Source: Gelidibacter japonicus (GTDB taxonomy: Bacteria > Bacteroidota > Bacteroidia > Flavobacteriales > Flavobacteriaceae). From it: a stretch of 64,000 nt of DNA. Shown in pieces: positions 28,257 to 36,929 of the stretch. The stretch's first letter is position 1, and the number at the start of each line of letters is the position of its first letter. The notes beneath the pieces were generated by a model that had not been told where the DNA came from, made no database searches, and worked only from the letters and a program-made list of their open reading frames with translations. The stretch is from contig NZ_BJKB01000012.1 in the NCBI RefSeq assembly GCF_010725055.1, positions 89,613-153,612 of the forward strand, read 5' to 3'. A program made the translations under genes and the position numbers.

Positions 28257-28440
28257 CATATTCCTGCGCATGCCTCGTCGGCAGATGGGGAGGCAGGAAT
28301 CTTAGGTTTGGATTTACACTATCCATAGATATCCCCAATGTCAGGGTGATCGCAGTCGACCCCTTTTATAATATTAAACCATATTTTTGGCCTATCCAGC
28401 CCTTCGACTGCGCTCAGAAGGACAGGTGAATGTGATTTTT
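28257..28440. repeat. Intergenic palindromic repeats between two convergent genes
   Basis: The gap holds an imperfect hairpin built on CCTGC and GCAGG arms near 28260-28300. A second dyad, CCTTC and GAAGG around GACTGCGCTCA, lies at 28401-28421. Both resemble dispersed repeats common in flavobacterial intergenic DNA. The convergent position suggests bidirectional termination. Confidence 0.6.
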
Positions 28441-31143
28441 TTATAGCTTATAAGCCACTTTAAACATTATAATTCTCGGCATTATAAACGTTTTACTGTC
28501 ACTGATCAAAAAACTGTTGAATGAATTCTGTTGCTTAAACCGCATATCAAATAAATTTGTAGCGTTGATTTCAAAGCCCCACGGACTATCCTCCAATTGA
28601 TAAAACAAGGACGCGTTTGCCGTGTCAAAAGTATTTTTAGTGTTGTTGCTTTTGTTGTGATAACTGTCAAAAGCATAATCTGCCTTAAAGATAAAATCGC
28701 TTAAGAAATCATAGTGTAGAATGGCAAAAAAGCCATCGTTTTCGAAATTACTGCTCACGTTGGACGATCGGTAGGCATTGAAATCTTTTTTATAGCCAAT
28801 TTCAATATTTGGCAATTTTTTAAAGAAAGTCTCCGCGCTGACGGTTGAGGAAACGGATTTTGAAATATTCAGATGTGTGTCGTCGTTTAAAATTTGGTAA
28901 AAGTCGTTATAGTTAAAGGTACTTCGCAATTTGTAACGAATCTTGTTGATTTTTTTTGAAATCGTACCGTTAACGCTCCAACTATGTTCTGGCAAATCAA
29001 AGAAAACAGGCGTGCTGTATTGTTCAATGCCTTGTAATTGGGTGACATTCTTAAAATGTTCTACTTTTTTATTGAAATTGGTGTTGAGGTTAAGGTTTAA
29101 ATTTCTAAATAGACTGAACTTGTGATAGTTCAAACTCACCGTATGGTATAATTGATTTTCCAAAGTGGCATTGCCTTTATAAACGCTATTGAAATTGTTC
29201 AAAACGAAATTGTTGGCAAGTTGCTCAATACCCTGGAAACGTGCATTGAGGCTGTATTTGAAATTGATCCTTTCACTGTTATTGAATTCTATTTTGGTGG
29301 TAAATTGGGGCAATATCAGAGCTTTGGTTTGATTGCTTTTTTCATCAAACTGTTGGGTCTGCCAACTGTAAAAATGGGTGTATAGCATCGGTTTGAACGT
29401 GGCAATCCCGATCTGGAACTTGTATTCCAGCCCAACAAAGGTGTTCAGAAAATCATAGCTAAAATCATTGCCAAAACCTGCAGTATTAAAGTTGTTGATG
29501 GTGCCATTGCTCAATTGTTGCAAATCCTGATTGTAAAAATTGGTGAAAGCTGCATTAACGCCCACACTTGTATAGATATGATTAAAATTATTGAGTACCC
29601 AATAGTCTTTTATAATGGCATTGACGTTGTGTGCACTATTGCGTTTGGTCTGTAAAATATCATAAAGGTCATCATCTTCCAAGGGGATCAAGCCTTGTAG
29701 GATTTGTTGGTTGGTCAACCATTCCGTTAGGGGTTTGTCATTTTGAAAGGTATAGGTGGCTTCTAAGGTACCTGTATGGTTTTTGGACAGTTTCCGACTG
29801 TAGGTAATGTTCTGTTTAAGATTCAGGGCTTTGATATCAGTATTAGTGGCTATGCTATTGTTTTGAATGGGGTTGATGGTATTGATCAATCCCTTACTGT
29901 CATTATTGGTTACCTTAATAAAACTATTATAGGCGAAATCTTCCTCAAAACTTGGCTTATAATTCAAGGTGAGTTTACCAATCGTGAAAAAGTTATTGAA
30001 GTTGTTGGTGGTGGTACGGTTTTCAAAATAGGGGTCTTCGTTGTTCAAATACTCATTTGTAATATGGCTCTCGGTATCGGTCTTACTATTTGAACTGATA
30101 ATGTAACCACTAACATCCGTGACGTTGTTGATGGCCTGTCTAATATTTAAAGCCCCAAACTGGTTGGTATTTGCGGTATAATCTTGATTGTTGAGGTACC
30201 GTGCAAAATCACTATTGAAAAGATCAAAATAGCTGCTGGCATCACTTAAGAGTTTGCCAAAGCCACCTTCAAACTCCAAATAATCCCTAAAACTAAAACT
30301 TTTAACACCTTGATTGTTGAGGTCGCCAATAAAATTGACGTTGGTTTTAGGGCTGTAATAAAACAGGTTGGGATGGATCACATAACGGTCTTTGATACCC
30401 GCACCGGCCTCAAGGTCTCCAAAGGTAAATTTCTTTTTGTCTTCCTTTAGTTTAATGTTCATGGCCATGTCTTCATTATCCTGTAAACCCTTGAGCATGG
30501 CCACCTCGTTGTAATTGTCAAGTATTTCTACTTTATCAACCGCGTCTGCCGGAATATTATTGACCGCCAATTTGCTATCGCCTGTAAAAAAGGTTTTGTT
30601 TTCTACCAATACCTTGGTCACTTTTTTGCCCTGTACGGTAACGTTGCCAGCGCGGTCCACTTCTACACCTGGGAGTTTTTTAAGCGCATCCCGTAGTTTT
30701 CGTTCTTCACCAGTAACAAATTTATTAACATCGTAAGTTATGGTGTCTTTTTTGACCACTATGGGCGGTGTGTAATTGATGGTGACTTCGTCCAACTGGT
30801 CAGGGTTTTCTTGAAGTGTAAAATTTTGGATGGGGTCTTCTTCTGTAGTAGTCATGACCATTGTTTGTGGTGTAAAGCCCAAAAAACTCACTGTTAAGGT
30901 ATAGGTTTGGTTTTTTGAAAGTCCAAGGGTGTAGTTGCCATTATCCTCTGTAATGGCGAAGCGAACTTCTTCGTTGTCGTTTTTTGGGATGGCGAGAATG
31001 TTGGCGTAGGCTAATGGGGTTTTTAGGGTGTCGGTTACTTTTCCGGAAACTTTGATTTGTTGGGCATTTGAATAGAAGAAAACCCCAAATAGAAGAAAAG
31101 TGAAAAATGGGGTTTTAAAAAAAGAATTTATATAGCAGAACAA
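28441..31143 (-). CDS. Carboxypeptidase-regulatory-like / outer-membrane beta-barrel protein (TonB-receptor-like), GLPGLI-associated
   Basis: 900 residues with a TTG start at 31143, signal peptide ending FYSNAQQ, then a regulatory-like domain (KVSGKVTDTLKTPLAYANILAIP, ITEDNGNYTLGL, VSFLGF). A plug-like segment follows (RKLRDALKKLPGVEVDRAGNVTVQGKKVTKVLVENKTFFTGD), then a long barrel ending MFKVAYKL. It matches the OMP_b-brl type usually found beside GLPGLI proteins. It is the third gene of cassette A, 190 bp after the GLPGLI gene. Its substrate is unknown; the cassette context suggests it handles the adjacent small peptide. A second copy survives only as a fragment at about 36930-37077. Confidence 0.88.
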   Translation of the reverse strand: MFCYINSFFKTPFFTFLLFGVFFYSNAQQIKVSGKVTDTLKTPLAYANILAIPKNDNEEVRFAITEDNGNYTLGLSKNQTYTLTVSFLGFTPQTMVMTTTEEDPIQNFTLQENPDQLDEVTINYTPPIVVKKDTITYDVNKFVTGEERKLRDALKKLPGVEVDRAGNVTVQGKKVTKVLVENKTFFTGDSKLAVNNIPADAVDKVEILDNYNEVAMLKGLQDNEDMAMNIKLKEDKKKFTFGDLEAGAGIKDRYVIHPNLFYYSPKTNVNFIGDLNNQGVKSFSFRDYLEFEGGFGKLLSDASSYFDLFNSDFARYLNNQDYTANTNQFGALNIRQAINNVTDVSGYIISSNSKTDTESHITNEYLNNEDPYFENRTTTNNFNNFFTIGKLTLNYKPSFEEDFAYNSFIKVTNNDSKGLINTINPIQNNSIATNTDIKALNLKQNITYSRKLSKNHTGTLEATYTFQNDKPLTEWLTNQQILQGLIPLEDDDLYDILQTKRNSAHNVNAIIKDYWVLNNFNHIYTSVGVNAAFTNFYNQDLQQLSNGTINNFNTAGFGNDFSYDFLNTFVGLEYKFQIGIATFKPMLYTHFYSWQTQQFDEKSNQTKALILPQFTTKIEFNNSERINFKYSLNARFQGIEQLANNFVLNNFNSVYKGNATLENQLYHTVSLNYHKFSLFRNLNLNLNTNFNKKVEHFKNVTQLQGIEQYSTPVFFDLPEHSWSVNGTISKKINKIRYKLRSTFNYNDFYQILNDDTHLNISKSVSSTVSAETFFKKLPNIEIGYKKDFNAYRSSNVSSNFENDGFFAILHYDFLSDFIFKADYAFDSYHNKSNNTKNTFDTANASLFYQLEDSPWGFEINATNLFDMRFKQQNSFNSFLISDSKTFIMPRIIMFKVAYKL
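31079..31116 (-). terminator. Hairpin within the signal-peptide codons of the barrel gene
   Basis: A 9-bp stem (31079-31087 with 31108-31116; AAAACCCCA and TGGGGTTTT) with a ~20-nt loop. On the minus strand it is followed by a T-rich run. A hairpin of different sequence sits at the same place in the vestigial barrel gene (37041-37068). It may attenuate readthrough from GLPGLI into the barrel gene. Confidence 0.35.
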
Positions 31144-31333
31144 TTTTACAATTGGTTTAAAACGTTATAATATATGTTTGATATCCTTTATAAATATTGT
31201 TCATGGTTCATTTTTCGGACTGTTATTCCTAATTTATATCGCAATTGAAATGATTTCAATTTTCCGAAAAGCACCTGGCAAATATTGTTCCAATTATATG
31301 ATATTACTCCATGAAAGGGAATTAAAGTATGAT

Positions 31334-32080
31334 TTAATTCTTATTAATATATTTTTCTCTATTCATGGAAAAGTCTTTCATAAATGCGTTGAATTCACCT
31401 TCAGTTAATTTCTTACCTTTGGTTGGTAAGGTTATCTTTATTTCTTTATCAACGAACTCAATCTTATCTAAGGTTGTAACAATATTGCCATTTTCTAATT
31501 GAATGATTAAGCCAGGTAATCCTCCAAAACCATCAGGTCCATATGGTAAATTTATTTCTGGCGTATACCAAACTGTAATTTCAGTTTCAATTACCCCATT
31601 TCTACCTTCTTTTATCAATACTTTCTTAGCCTTATAGCAAGTCAAGCCATTTAAAATCAACTTCTCCTTTGTTAAAATCCAATTCATTTCCTCAAACTTT
31701 GTGGTTATTAAAAACGTTTCATCTAATATCTCTTTTTTAATAATCAAATGACCAATTTTTTTATCAAAGAAGGCAACTCCATTAAAACCACTAAAAGCCA
31801 AAGCCAATTTATTCTTAAAACTTGAATTCTCATCAGAATTCATTTTTTCAACTAACTGATACTTGGCAAAGTTTGGGTTAAATTTCAAAACATACTCATT
31901 ACTTCCGATAGTCTCATTAACATTCGAAATGGCCTTTTTCAATTCCTCCTTAACATCTGAATTGTTTAATTTCTCATTGTTTAATTTAGATTCTTTAGTA
32001 TAATATGCAACACCACTTTTGTTCTGACCGATACAAAAAAGTGTAACAAACGTCATTAAAACAAAAAAAAGTTCTTTCAT
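31334..32080 (-). CDS. GLPGLI family protein (cassette A)
   Basis: 248 residues with a signal peptide (MKELFFVLMTFVTLFCIGQ) and the family-defining motif GPDGFGGLPGLIIQLENG (TIGR01200). The motif follows VWYTPEINLPYG. GLPGLI proteins are Bacteroidota-specific secreted or periplasmic proteins without a known activity. It stands 58 bp after the small peptide gene and upstream of the barrel gene on the same strand. It is diverged from the other two copies (35445 and 37097), which argues for old duplications rather than recent amplification. Confidence 0.92.
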   Translation of the reverse strand: MKELFFVLMTFVTLFCIGQNKSGVAYYTKESKLNNEKLNNSDVKEELKKAISNVNETIGSNEYVLKFNPNFAKYQLVEKMNSDENSSFKNKLALAFSGFNGVAFFDKKIGHLIIKKEILDETFLITTKFEEMNWILTKEKLILNGLTCYKAKKVLIKEGRNGVIETEITVWYTPEINLPYGPDGFGGLPGLIIQLENGNIVTTLDKIEFVDKEIKITLPTKGKKLTEGEFNAFMKDFSMNREKYINKN

Positions 32081-32138
32081 TCTTTTAAATTTTTTATTTA
32101 AAACTGAGGATAAATTCTTACCCTCAGTTAATTTGTTT

Positions 32139-32381
32139 TTACCATCCTCCGTTCAGGACACAATGTTCCAACAATGAATCAAATAAAAGATATTCTTGTT
32201 CGTAATTTAAATCAAACATAATTGCAAAAGCTCGAGCTCCAGAATGAGCTCCTCTTAAGCAACTAACTTCTTGAATTAAGTTGTCTTCAACATTTGGTTG
32301 GTATATAACATTGGCATTTAAAGTGCTTCCCATAAAAAGAACAATGGCTAAAACACTAACCGTTTTTTTTAAATATTTCAT
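32139..32381 (-). CDS. Small secreted two-cysteine peptide (cassette A)
   Basis: 80 residues, no family recognised. The hydrophobic leader (KKTVSVLAIVLFMGSTLNA) is close to those of the peptides at 36192 and 37849, and signal peptidase I cleavage after LNA would leave about 57 residues. The mature part holds two cysteines spaced C-x32-C, otherwise unlike the sister peptides. The start is preceded by TTTAGAAATT, as in its sisters and in tsf. A disulfide-pinned helical hairpin is plausible. It is the first gene of cassette A, now separated from its promoter by the IS21 element. Confidence 0.75.
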   Translation of the reverse strand: MKYLKKTVSVLAIVLFMGSTLNANVIYQPNVEDNLIQEVSCLRGAHSGARAFAIMFDLNYEQEYLLFDSLLEHCVLNGGW

Positions 32382-32575
32382 AAATTTCTAAATTTTAAAA
32401 CCTACATTATTTTAATAGGTTTGGTTAATAACTTTTTTCTACAAAGTCTTAAAAAAATTACAAAGTCGTGTTTTACAAAGTCAATAAGTTACAAAGTCTT
32501 AAAAAAAATAAACCAGCTGGTTTTTGGATCAATCCAGTTTGTTTCAAACAGCTCAGAAGTGACTTTGTAATGACT
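32382..32575 (-). promoter_or_regulatory. Cassette A leader, proximal part: four direct 9-mers, one inverted 9-mer, hairpins
   Basis: TACAAAGTC (plus strand) occurs at 32440, 32459, 32474 and 32490 (steps 19, 15, 16 bp), and the inverted copy GACTTTGTA is at 32561-32569. Between them lie the palindromes AAACCAGCTGGTTT (32510-32523) and one with TTGGAT/ATCCA arms. In the minus-strand transcript the first is followed by a U-rich run, like an intrinsic terminator upstream of the peptide gene. The same order recurs at 36423 and 38098. The leader is cut here by the IS21 insertion. Confidence 0.75.
32569..32575. repeat. IS21-element target site duplication, left copy
   Basis: AATGACT flanks the element here and again at 35147-35153. 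Uninterrupted versions of the same site are seen in the two sister leaders near 36612 and 38286. Confidence 0.9.
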
Positions 32576-32658
32576 GGCTATTTCGGAGTGATGGTGCCAC
32601 GTGTTTCGGTCAAACCGTGCCACTTTAAAAGATACTGCAATTATATAAAAAATTAATG

Positions 32659-33396
32659 TTATTCGTTCTTCAAAGCTCCTTTTCTTAAGGATTCTCCTTT
32701 GAGGTCTATCCTGTGTGAGGAGTTTACGATCCGGTCCAGGATTGCATCAGCTATGGTTCCTTCTCCAATGATGTCATACCAGGCGGAGACCGGGATCTGG
32801 GATAAGATGATGGTGGAGGATCGGTTGTAGCGGTCATCGATTATATCCATAAGCGATTCTCTTGCATGGCCGTCAAATGCCTGTAGGCCAAAGTCGTCCA
32901 ATATAAGTAGATCTGCCTTTAGGAGCTTTGCCAGTTCTTTCAAATAGGTTCCATCTGCCTTGCTGAGCTTTAATCTTTTTAACAAACGAGCGGTGTTGGC
33001 ATAGATGGTACGATATTCCATCATGCACGCTTGATGCCCCAAGGACTGGGCCAGATAGCTTTTTCCAACTCCGGAAGCACCCGTCATAATGATGTTCTCC
33101 TTTCGTTTTATAAAATCAAGGCACCCCAGGCGCAGGAACATATTTTTGTCCAGATTGCGCTGTTGGGTGTAATCCACTTCCGCCAGGGCTGCCTGTCCCC
33201 GGAAGGTTGCCTGCTTGAGGAGCCTTTGGATCTTTCGGTTCTTATGGTCCTCCCACTGATGGTCCGTGAGCAATGCCAGGTATTCATCGGCCGTAAGGTT
33301 CGTGGTGCGGTTTTCCCTGATCTGCTGGAGGTGCAGATCTGCCATGGCGTTCAGACGCATTTGTTTTAGTTTTTCAACAGTTTGATTGTTGTTCAT
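32659..33396 (-). CDS. istB: IS21-family transposition helper ATPase IstB
   Basis: 245 residues, DnaC/DnaA-like AAA+ protein. Walker A is GASGVGKSYLAQSLG, Walker B is LLILDDFGLQ, and the C-terminal region LDRIVNSSHRIDLKGESLRK is typical of IstB. IstB assembles on DNA with IstA and selects target sites. It lies 31 bp downstream of istA. Transcription runs outward toward the peptide gene of cassette A, so readthrough could reach that gene. Confidence 0.95.
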   Translation of the reverse strand: MNNNQTVEKLKQMRLNAMADLHLQQIRENRTTNLTADEYLALLTDHQWEDHKNRKIQRLLKQATFRGQAALAEVDYTQQRNLDKNMFLRLGCLDFIKRKENIIMTGASGVGKSYLAQSLGHQACMMEYRTIYANTARLLKRLKLSKADGTYLKELAKLLKADLLILDDFGLQAFDGHARESLMDIIDDRYNRSSTIILSQIPVSAWYDIIGEGTIADAILDRIVNSSHRIDLKGESLRKGALKNE

Positions 33397-33427
33397 AATT
33401 ATAGAGTTTATTGATTAAATATTTTAT

Positions 33428-34981
33428 TTATTGATATGCCGAAGCTCCCCGGAGATTCCCATGTACGGGGATATGGGGTTTCTCTTCCTCTAGGTCTTGG
33501 TAGAACAGGGAAGACTGGTCCAGGTTGTTCTTCAGGATGTTCTTGATGCGCTGGTATGCGACCGCATCTGCCCGTATGGCCCTTTTGCATGCGCTGTCCA
33601 AGCGCTGTGAGCCATAGGCCTTGTGCAACTGTATAAGCCCCATGGCCCGTTTGTAGCCGATCTCGGGGTAATCCCCGGAGGCGATGATGGTATCGATACA
33701 TGCCACTACGTTTTCTCCGTGGACAGCTGCCTTCTTTTTAAAGAACTCGGGGCTCCAGTCCACATAATATTTGTGGGTACTGCTCAGGTGGTCGCGATCG
33801 GTGTTGTAGTTTCCCTTTCTCGGATTGCGCCGGTGCAGGGCTATCCGCTGATGGTTATAATACACTTCCACCGTTGTGGAGGTATAATGGATCTGGGTCT
33901 GCTGGCCTATGTAGCGGTAGGGTACGCTATAATAACTTTTATCTGGTGAGAAGTACACATAGCCCATCTTCTGTACCTTGGCACGGCAATAGTCCTTAAG
34001 CTGGTAGGGACTTGTTGGAAGTGATTTTAAATGGCCCTTTTCTATGGACTGGAAGAGCTCCAGGCGGCTGGCCTGCTTTCTTTTGAACAGTAGATTGTTA
34101 TAGGCCGTCAACAGCTTGCGGATCTCTTTGTTGAGCTCCTCCAGGGAGAAGAAGGTCATATTGCGCAGAGGGTAATAGATGCGCTGGTAGGCAAGATGGA
34201 CCGCATTTTCCACAAGGGCCTTGTCCTGCGGGGAATAGCCACGGGTCGGATTGATCACGCAGTTGTAGTGCCTGGCAAAGTCCTTAAAACTACGGTTGAT
34301 ATCTGCCTCATAACGACTGGCACGGGTTACGGCCGACTTTAGATTATCGGAGACGATGGCCTTGGGAACGCCGCCATAAAACTCCAGGGCATGTCCACAG
34401 CAGGTAATAAAATCCGCTCTCTTTTGGCTATGGCAGGCTTCCACATAGGTGTACTGGCTGTTGGGCAGGATGGCCACGAAGACTTCAACCGCGATGAGTT
34501 CCCCGGTGGACCGATCCACGATCTGCAGCTTCTTGCCGGCGAAGTCGATATACATCTCATTGCCCGGATCATGTTCCAATTTCATGGATCCCCTCACCTT
34601 TGCATATTTACGGTTGTAATGCTCCATGAACTGGGTATAGCTATAGGGCTCCTTAGCGGTCTGTAGATATTCCTGATAATGGAACAGAAAGGTAAACCCC
34701 GGATGGTTCCGTGCCTTATTGATGCCGTCAAAATACAACATGAGCTCCTCATAGCGGGGATTGGCTATGGTGGTACTGGAAGGGAAAAGTGCCTCAAGGG
34801 CAACATTGTCACTGGCCAAAAGCTCTTCTAAGGAACGGGTGCTGGCCTTGAACAGCCGCACATAATTGTTTACCGTGTTGCGGGATATCCCGAGGGTAGC
34901 ACCTATCTTACGGTTGCTGAACCCATCAATATACAGGGAAATGATTTGTTTTAAGTCCATTGGATCAAGTGTGTTGGCCAT
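33428..34981 (-). CDS. istA: IS21-family transposase IstA
   Basis: 517 residues with an N-terminal helix-turn-helix (FSNRKIGATLGISRNTVNNYVRLF). The DDE integrase core starts at GNEMYIDFAGKKLQIVD, continues with VPKAIVSDNLKSAV and has the final acidic residue in YSPQDKALVENAV. The remaining C-terminal DNA-binding part includes DKSYYSVPYRYIGQQ. No frameshift is seen. IstA recognises the repeated terminal sites and performs cut-and-paste through a circular intermediate in characterised relatives. Confidence 0.95.
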   Translation of the reverse strand: MANTLDPMDLKQIISLYIDGFSNRKIGATLGISRNTVNNYVRLFKASTRSLEELLASDNVALEALFPSSTTIANPRYEELMLYFDGINKARNHPGFTFLFHYQEYLQTAKEPYSYTQFMEHYNRKYAKVRGSMKLEHDPGNEMYIDFAGKKLQIVDRSTGELIAVEVFVAILPNSQYTYVEACHSQKRADFITCCGHALEFYGGVPKAIVSDNLKSAVTRASRYEADINRSFKDFARHYNCVINPTRGYSPQDKALVENAVHLAYQRIYYPLRNMTFFSLEELNKEIRKLLTAYNNLLFKRKQASRLELFQSIEKGHLKSLPTSPYQLKDYCRAKVQKMGYVYFSPDKSYYSVPYRYIGQQTQIHYTSTTVEVYYNHQRIALHRRNPRKGNYNTDRDHLSSTHKYYVDWSPEFFKKKAAVHGENVVACIDTIIASGDYPEIGYKRAMGLIQLHKAYGSQRLDSACKRAIRADAVAYQRIKNILKNNLDQSSLFYQDLEEEKPHIPVHGNLRGASAYQ

Positions 34982-35146
34982 ATCGCATTCTTTTAAGCGA
35001 TAAGGTAATTAATACTTGATCTTTCAAAGTGGCACAAATCGAACCGTTATGGGTTATTAACACACAGGCAAAAGTGGCACAGTTTGAACCGAAATGCCTG
35101 GCACTATGAAACCGAAATCACTGGCACAAATCGAACCGAAGTAACC

Positions 35147-35153
35147 AATGACT
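35147..35153. repeat. IS21-element target site duplication, right copy
   Basis: AATGACT, identical to 32569-32575, immediately after the right IS end. Confidence 0.9.
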
Positions 35154-35400
35154 CCAAAAACCATCATCAACAATGTAAACATAAAAAAAAAAAAACGAAA
35201 AAGACAACTATTTTGTGCATTAGTTTTGGGAGATCTTACTATTAATAATTTTGTTCGATTTTTGACGCTTTCCGAGTATTGTCAGTGTTGAAAACTACGG
35301 GAAAGCCGTAATCTGAATTATTTTTAACCATTTTTATAATAGTTCACTAAAAATATGGATTTAGAGAAGAGAATTCGGAGTTTAAATTATTTATTTCAAA
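35147..35400 (-). promoter_or_regulatory. Cassette A control region, distal part (promoter and dyad), beyond the IS
   Basis: This is the continuation of the leader broken at 32575. It has a 13-bp A tract (35183-35195) next to a degraded -7 box (TATGTTTA on the minus strand instead of TATGTTTG), a CAA/TTG at 35205-35207 as -33, and the dyad TACGG-GAAAG-CCGTA at 35296-35310. From the dyad on it is nearly identical to 36763-36880. Because 2.57 kb of IS now intervenes, it can hardly drive cassette A. Confidence 0.65.
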
Positions 35401-35444
35401 GTATCATGAAATGAATATTTTGTTTTTATAGGCTTCACAAAACC

Positions 35445-36182
35445 TTAATTTTTAGATTTGTTCTCAAAACCATACTCGTCAATTTTTTGTGAAATGTAGG
35501 TTTCAAACTCTTCAGATGTTATTTTGATACCTTGAGTCGGTTTACTGATTTGTACTTGGTTTTCAAACTTTATCTCTGTTGCATAATAATTAATGTCACC
35601 ATAGTTTAATTCTAAAATTAATCCTGGAAGTCCGTTGTAACCTCTTGGACCGAAAGGTAGGGGGATTTCAGGAGTAAACCAAGCTGTAATTTTAATGTCA
35701 TTGACGTAGATTTTATTTTTTTCAAGGATCATCTCGGCTTTTAAACACTTGTAGTTTGCTATTAATTTTGTTTCGGAAGTCAATTTCCAATCTGTTTGTA
35801 TCGCATCCTCTATTAGAAAGATCTCACCAAGCATTGTTCTTTGAATGGTAACTTTTTTATCTTTTAAATTTGTGAAGTAAATTTCCTCACCTCCAAATAA
35901 CTTGGCTGATTTCAGAAAAAAGTCACTCTTGTCAGTATCATTAACCAAAGCGTTCTCTATTTTAAAAAGAGACTTTTCTTTATTGAATTCAAGATGATAT
36001 TTTAACTCATCCAATCTGGAAATGGTTCTATTGTAAAAGTCAATATTACTGTCTTTAACACCCTGATCGCTCTTCTTTTTAGAAGCAGTGATTTTATAAA
36101 CAACCAATCCAGAGTTTTCTTGATTTTGAGAAAACCCAATGAATGTTAAAAACAGTAATAGAAAAGTTAGTTTGATATTCAT
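35445..36182 (-). CDS. GLPGLI family protein (cassette B)
   Basis: 245 residues, signal peptide MNIKLTFLLLFLTFIGFSQ, motif GPRGYNGLPGLILELNYG preceded by TAWFTPEIPLPF. It starts 9 bp after the cassette B peptide gene. No barrel gene follows: downstream is the control region of cassette A. So cassette B has only two genes and would depend on a barrel encoded elsewhere. Confidence 0.92.
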   Translation of the reverse strand: MNIKLTFLLLFLTFIGFSQNQENSGLVVYKITASKKKSDQGVKDSNIDFYNRTISRLDELKYHLEFNKEKSLFKIENALVNDTDKSDFFLKSAKLFGGEEIYFTNLKDKKVTIQRTMLGEIFLIEDAIQTDWKLTSETKLIANYKCLKAEMILEKNKIYVNDIKITAWFTPEIPLPFGPRGYNGLPGLILELNYGDINYYATEIKFENQVQISKPTQGIKITSEEFETYISQKIDEYGFENKSKN

Positions 36183-36191
36183 TTTTTAACT

Positions 36192-36422
36192 TTAATAAGT
36201 TCCAGCCTCGCTTTCCATACAGTCTTCATAAACCCAGGCACCCAATTCTAAAGCTCGCGCTCTGTCATTCCACGTGAATACTGCTGCTTCATAAACACCC
36301 ATTGCCATTTCAAAACAGTCTCCAGGTGAATCTTCAATTTGATTATTCATCATAGAAGTGTTTGCATTCAAGGAGACAGTAAAAAATAGAACTGCCGCAA
36401 ATAAACTAAATACTTTTTTCAT
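36192..36422 (-). CDS. Small secreted two-cysteine peptide (cassette B)
   Basis: 76 residues. The leader MKKVFSLFAAVLFFTVSLNA ends in the same LNA cleavage context as in the sister peptides and leaves about 56 mature residues. The two cysteines have spacing C-x31-C, and the mature sequence is rich in Glu, Ala and aromatic residues (VYEAAVFTWNDRARALELGAWVYED), predicted helical. The mature part shares almost no residues with the peptides of cassettes A and C, while leader and upstream DNA are conserved. Confidence 0.75.
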   Translation of the reverse strand: MKKVFSLFAAVLFFTVSLNANTSMMNNQIEDSPGDCFEMAMGVYEAAVFTWNDRARALELGAWVYEDCMESEAGTY

Positions 36423-36890
36423 AATTTCTAAATTTTAAAACCTACATTATTTTTAATAGGTTTGGTTAATAACTTGTTTTTCCTACAAAGTCTTTAAAAA
36501 TTACAAAGTCGTGTTTTACAAAGTCAATAAGTTACAAAGTCTTAAAAAAAATAAACCAGCTGGTTTTTGGATCAATCCAATGTCGTCTTTAATGGCTAAG
36601 AAGTGACTTTGTAATGACTCCAAAAACCATCATCAACGTGTCAAACATAAAAAAAAAAAAAACGATAAATACAATTTTTTTTTGCCTTTATTTTAATGCT
36701 TCACCTTGAAAATAAATTGGTTAGGTTTTTTAGCTTTGTCAAGTATTGTCAGTGTTGAAAACTACGGGAAAGCCGTAATCCGAATTGTTTTTAACCATTT
36801 TTATAATAGTTCACTAAAAAGATGGATTTAGAGAAGAGAATTCTGAGTTTAAAATAATTCATTTCAAATAAGAGATGGCTGTTTTTTTTG
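36423..36890 (-). promoter_or_regulatory. Cassette B control region (intact copy)
   Basis: Reading from the gene outward on the plus strand: TACAAAGTC at 36484, 36502, 36517 and 36533 (steps 18, 15, 16); palindrome AAACCAGCTGGTTT; a TTGGAT-CA-ATCCAA palindrome; inverted GACTTTGTA at 36605-36613; -7 box CAAACATA (minus TATGTTTG) at 36642-36649; a 14-bp A tract; CAA (minus TTG) at 36672-36674; and the dyad TACGG-GAAAG-CCGTA at 36763-36777. The predicted transcript has a leader of roughly 210 nt. Confidence 0.75.
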
Positions 36891-36929
36891 GAATTAACCA
36901 AAAGCGATGGTCTAGAATAATAACAATTT

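Larger units (their letters stand above)
32576..35146 (-). mobile_element. Complete IS21-family insertion sequence (2571 bp)
   Basis: The element is bounded by AATGACT duplications. Its ends are related inverted repeats: left GGCTATTTCGGAGTGATG, right (reverse complement) GGTTACTTCGGTTCGATT. Further internal copies of a GTGCCA ... TTTCGGT unit lie at both ends, as typical for the multiple transposase-binding sites of IS21. It carries istA and istB on the minus strand. Base composition is clearly more GC-rich than the AT-rich surroundings, suggesting acquisition from elsewhere. Both genes look intact, so it may still be active. Confidence 0.95.

Noticed and set aside
31178..31408. 76-codon plus-strand frame between the GLPGLI gene A and the barrel gene
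   Set aside because: It overlaps the end of the GLPGLI gene on the other strand and has no homologous partner in the sister cassettes.
32440..32498. Regularly spaced TACAAAGTC copies as a possible CRISPR array
   Set aside because: Units are only 9 bp with 6-10 bp gaps and no cas genes are nearby; operator or leader structure fits better.
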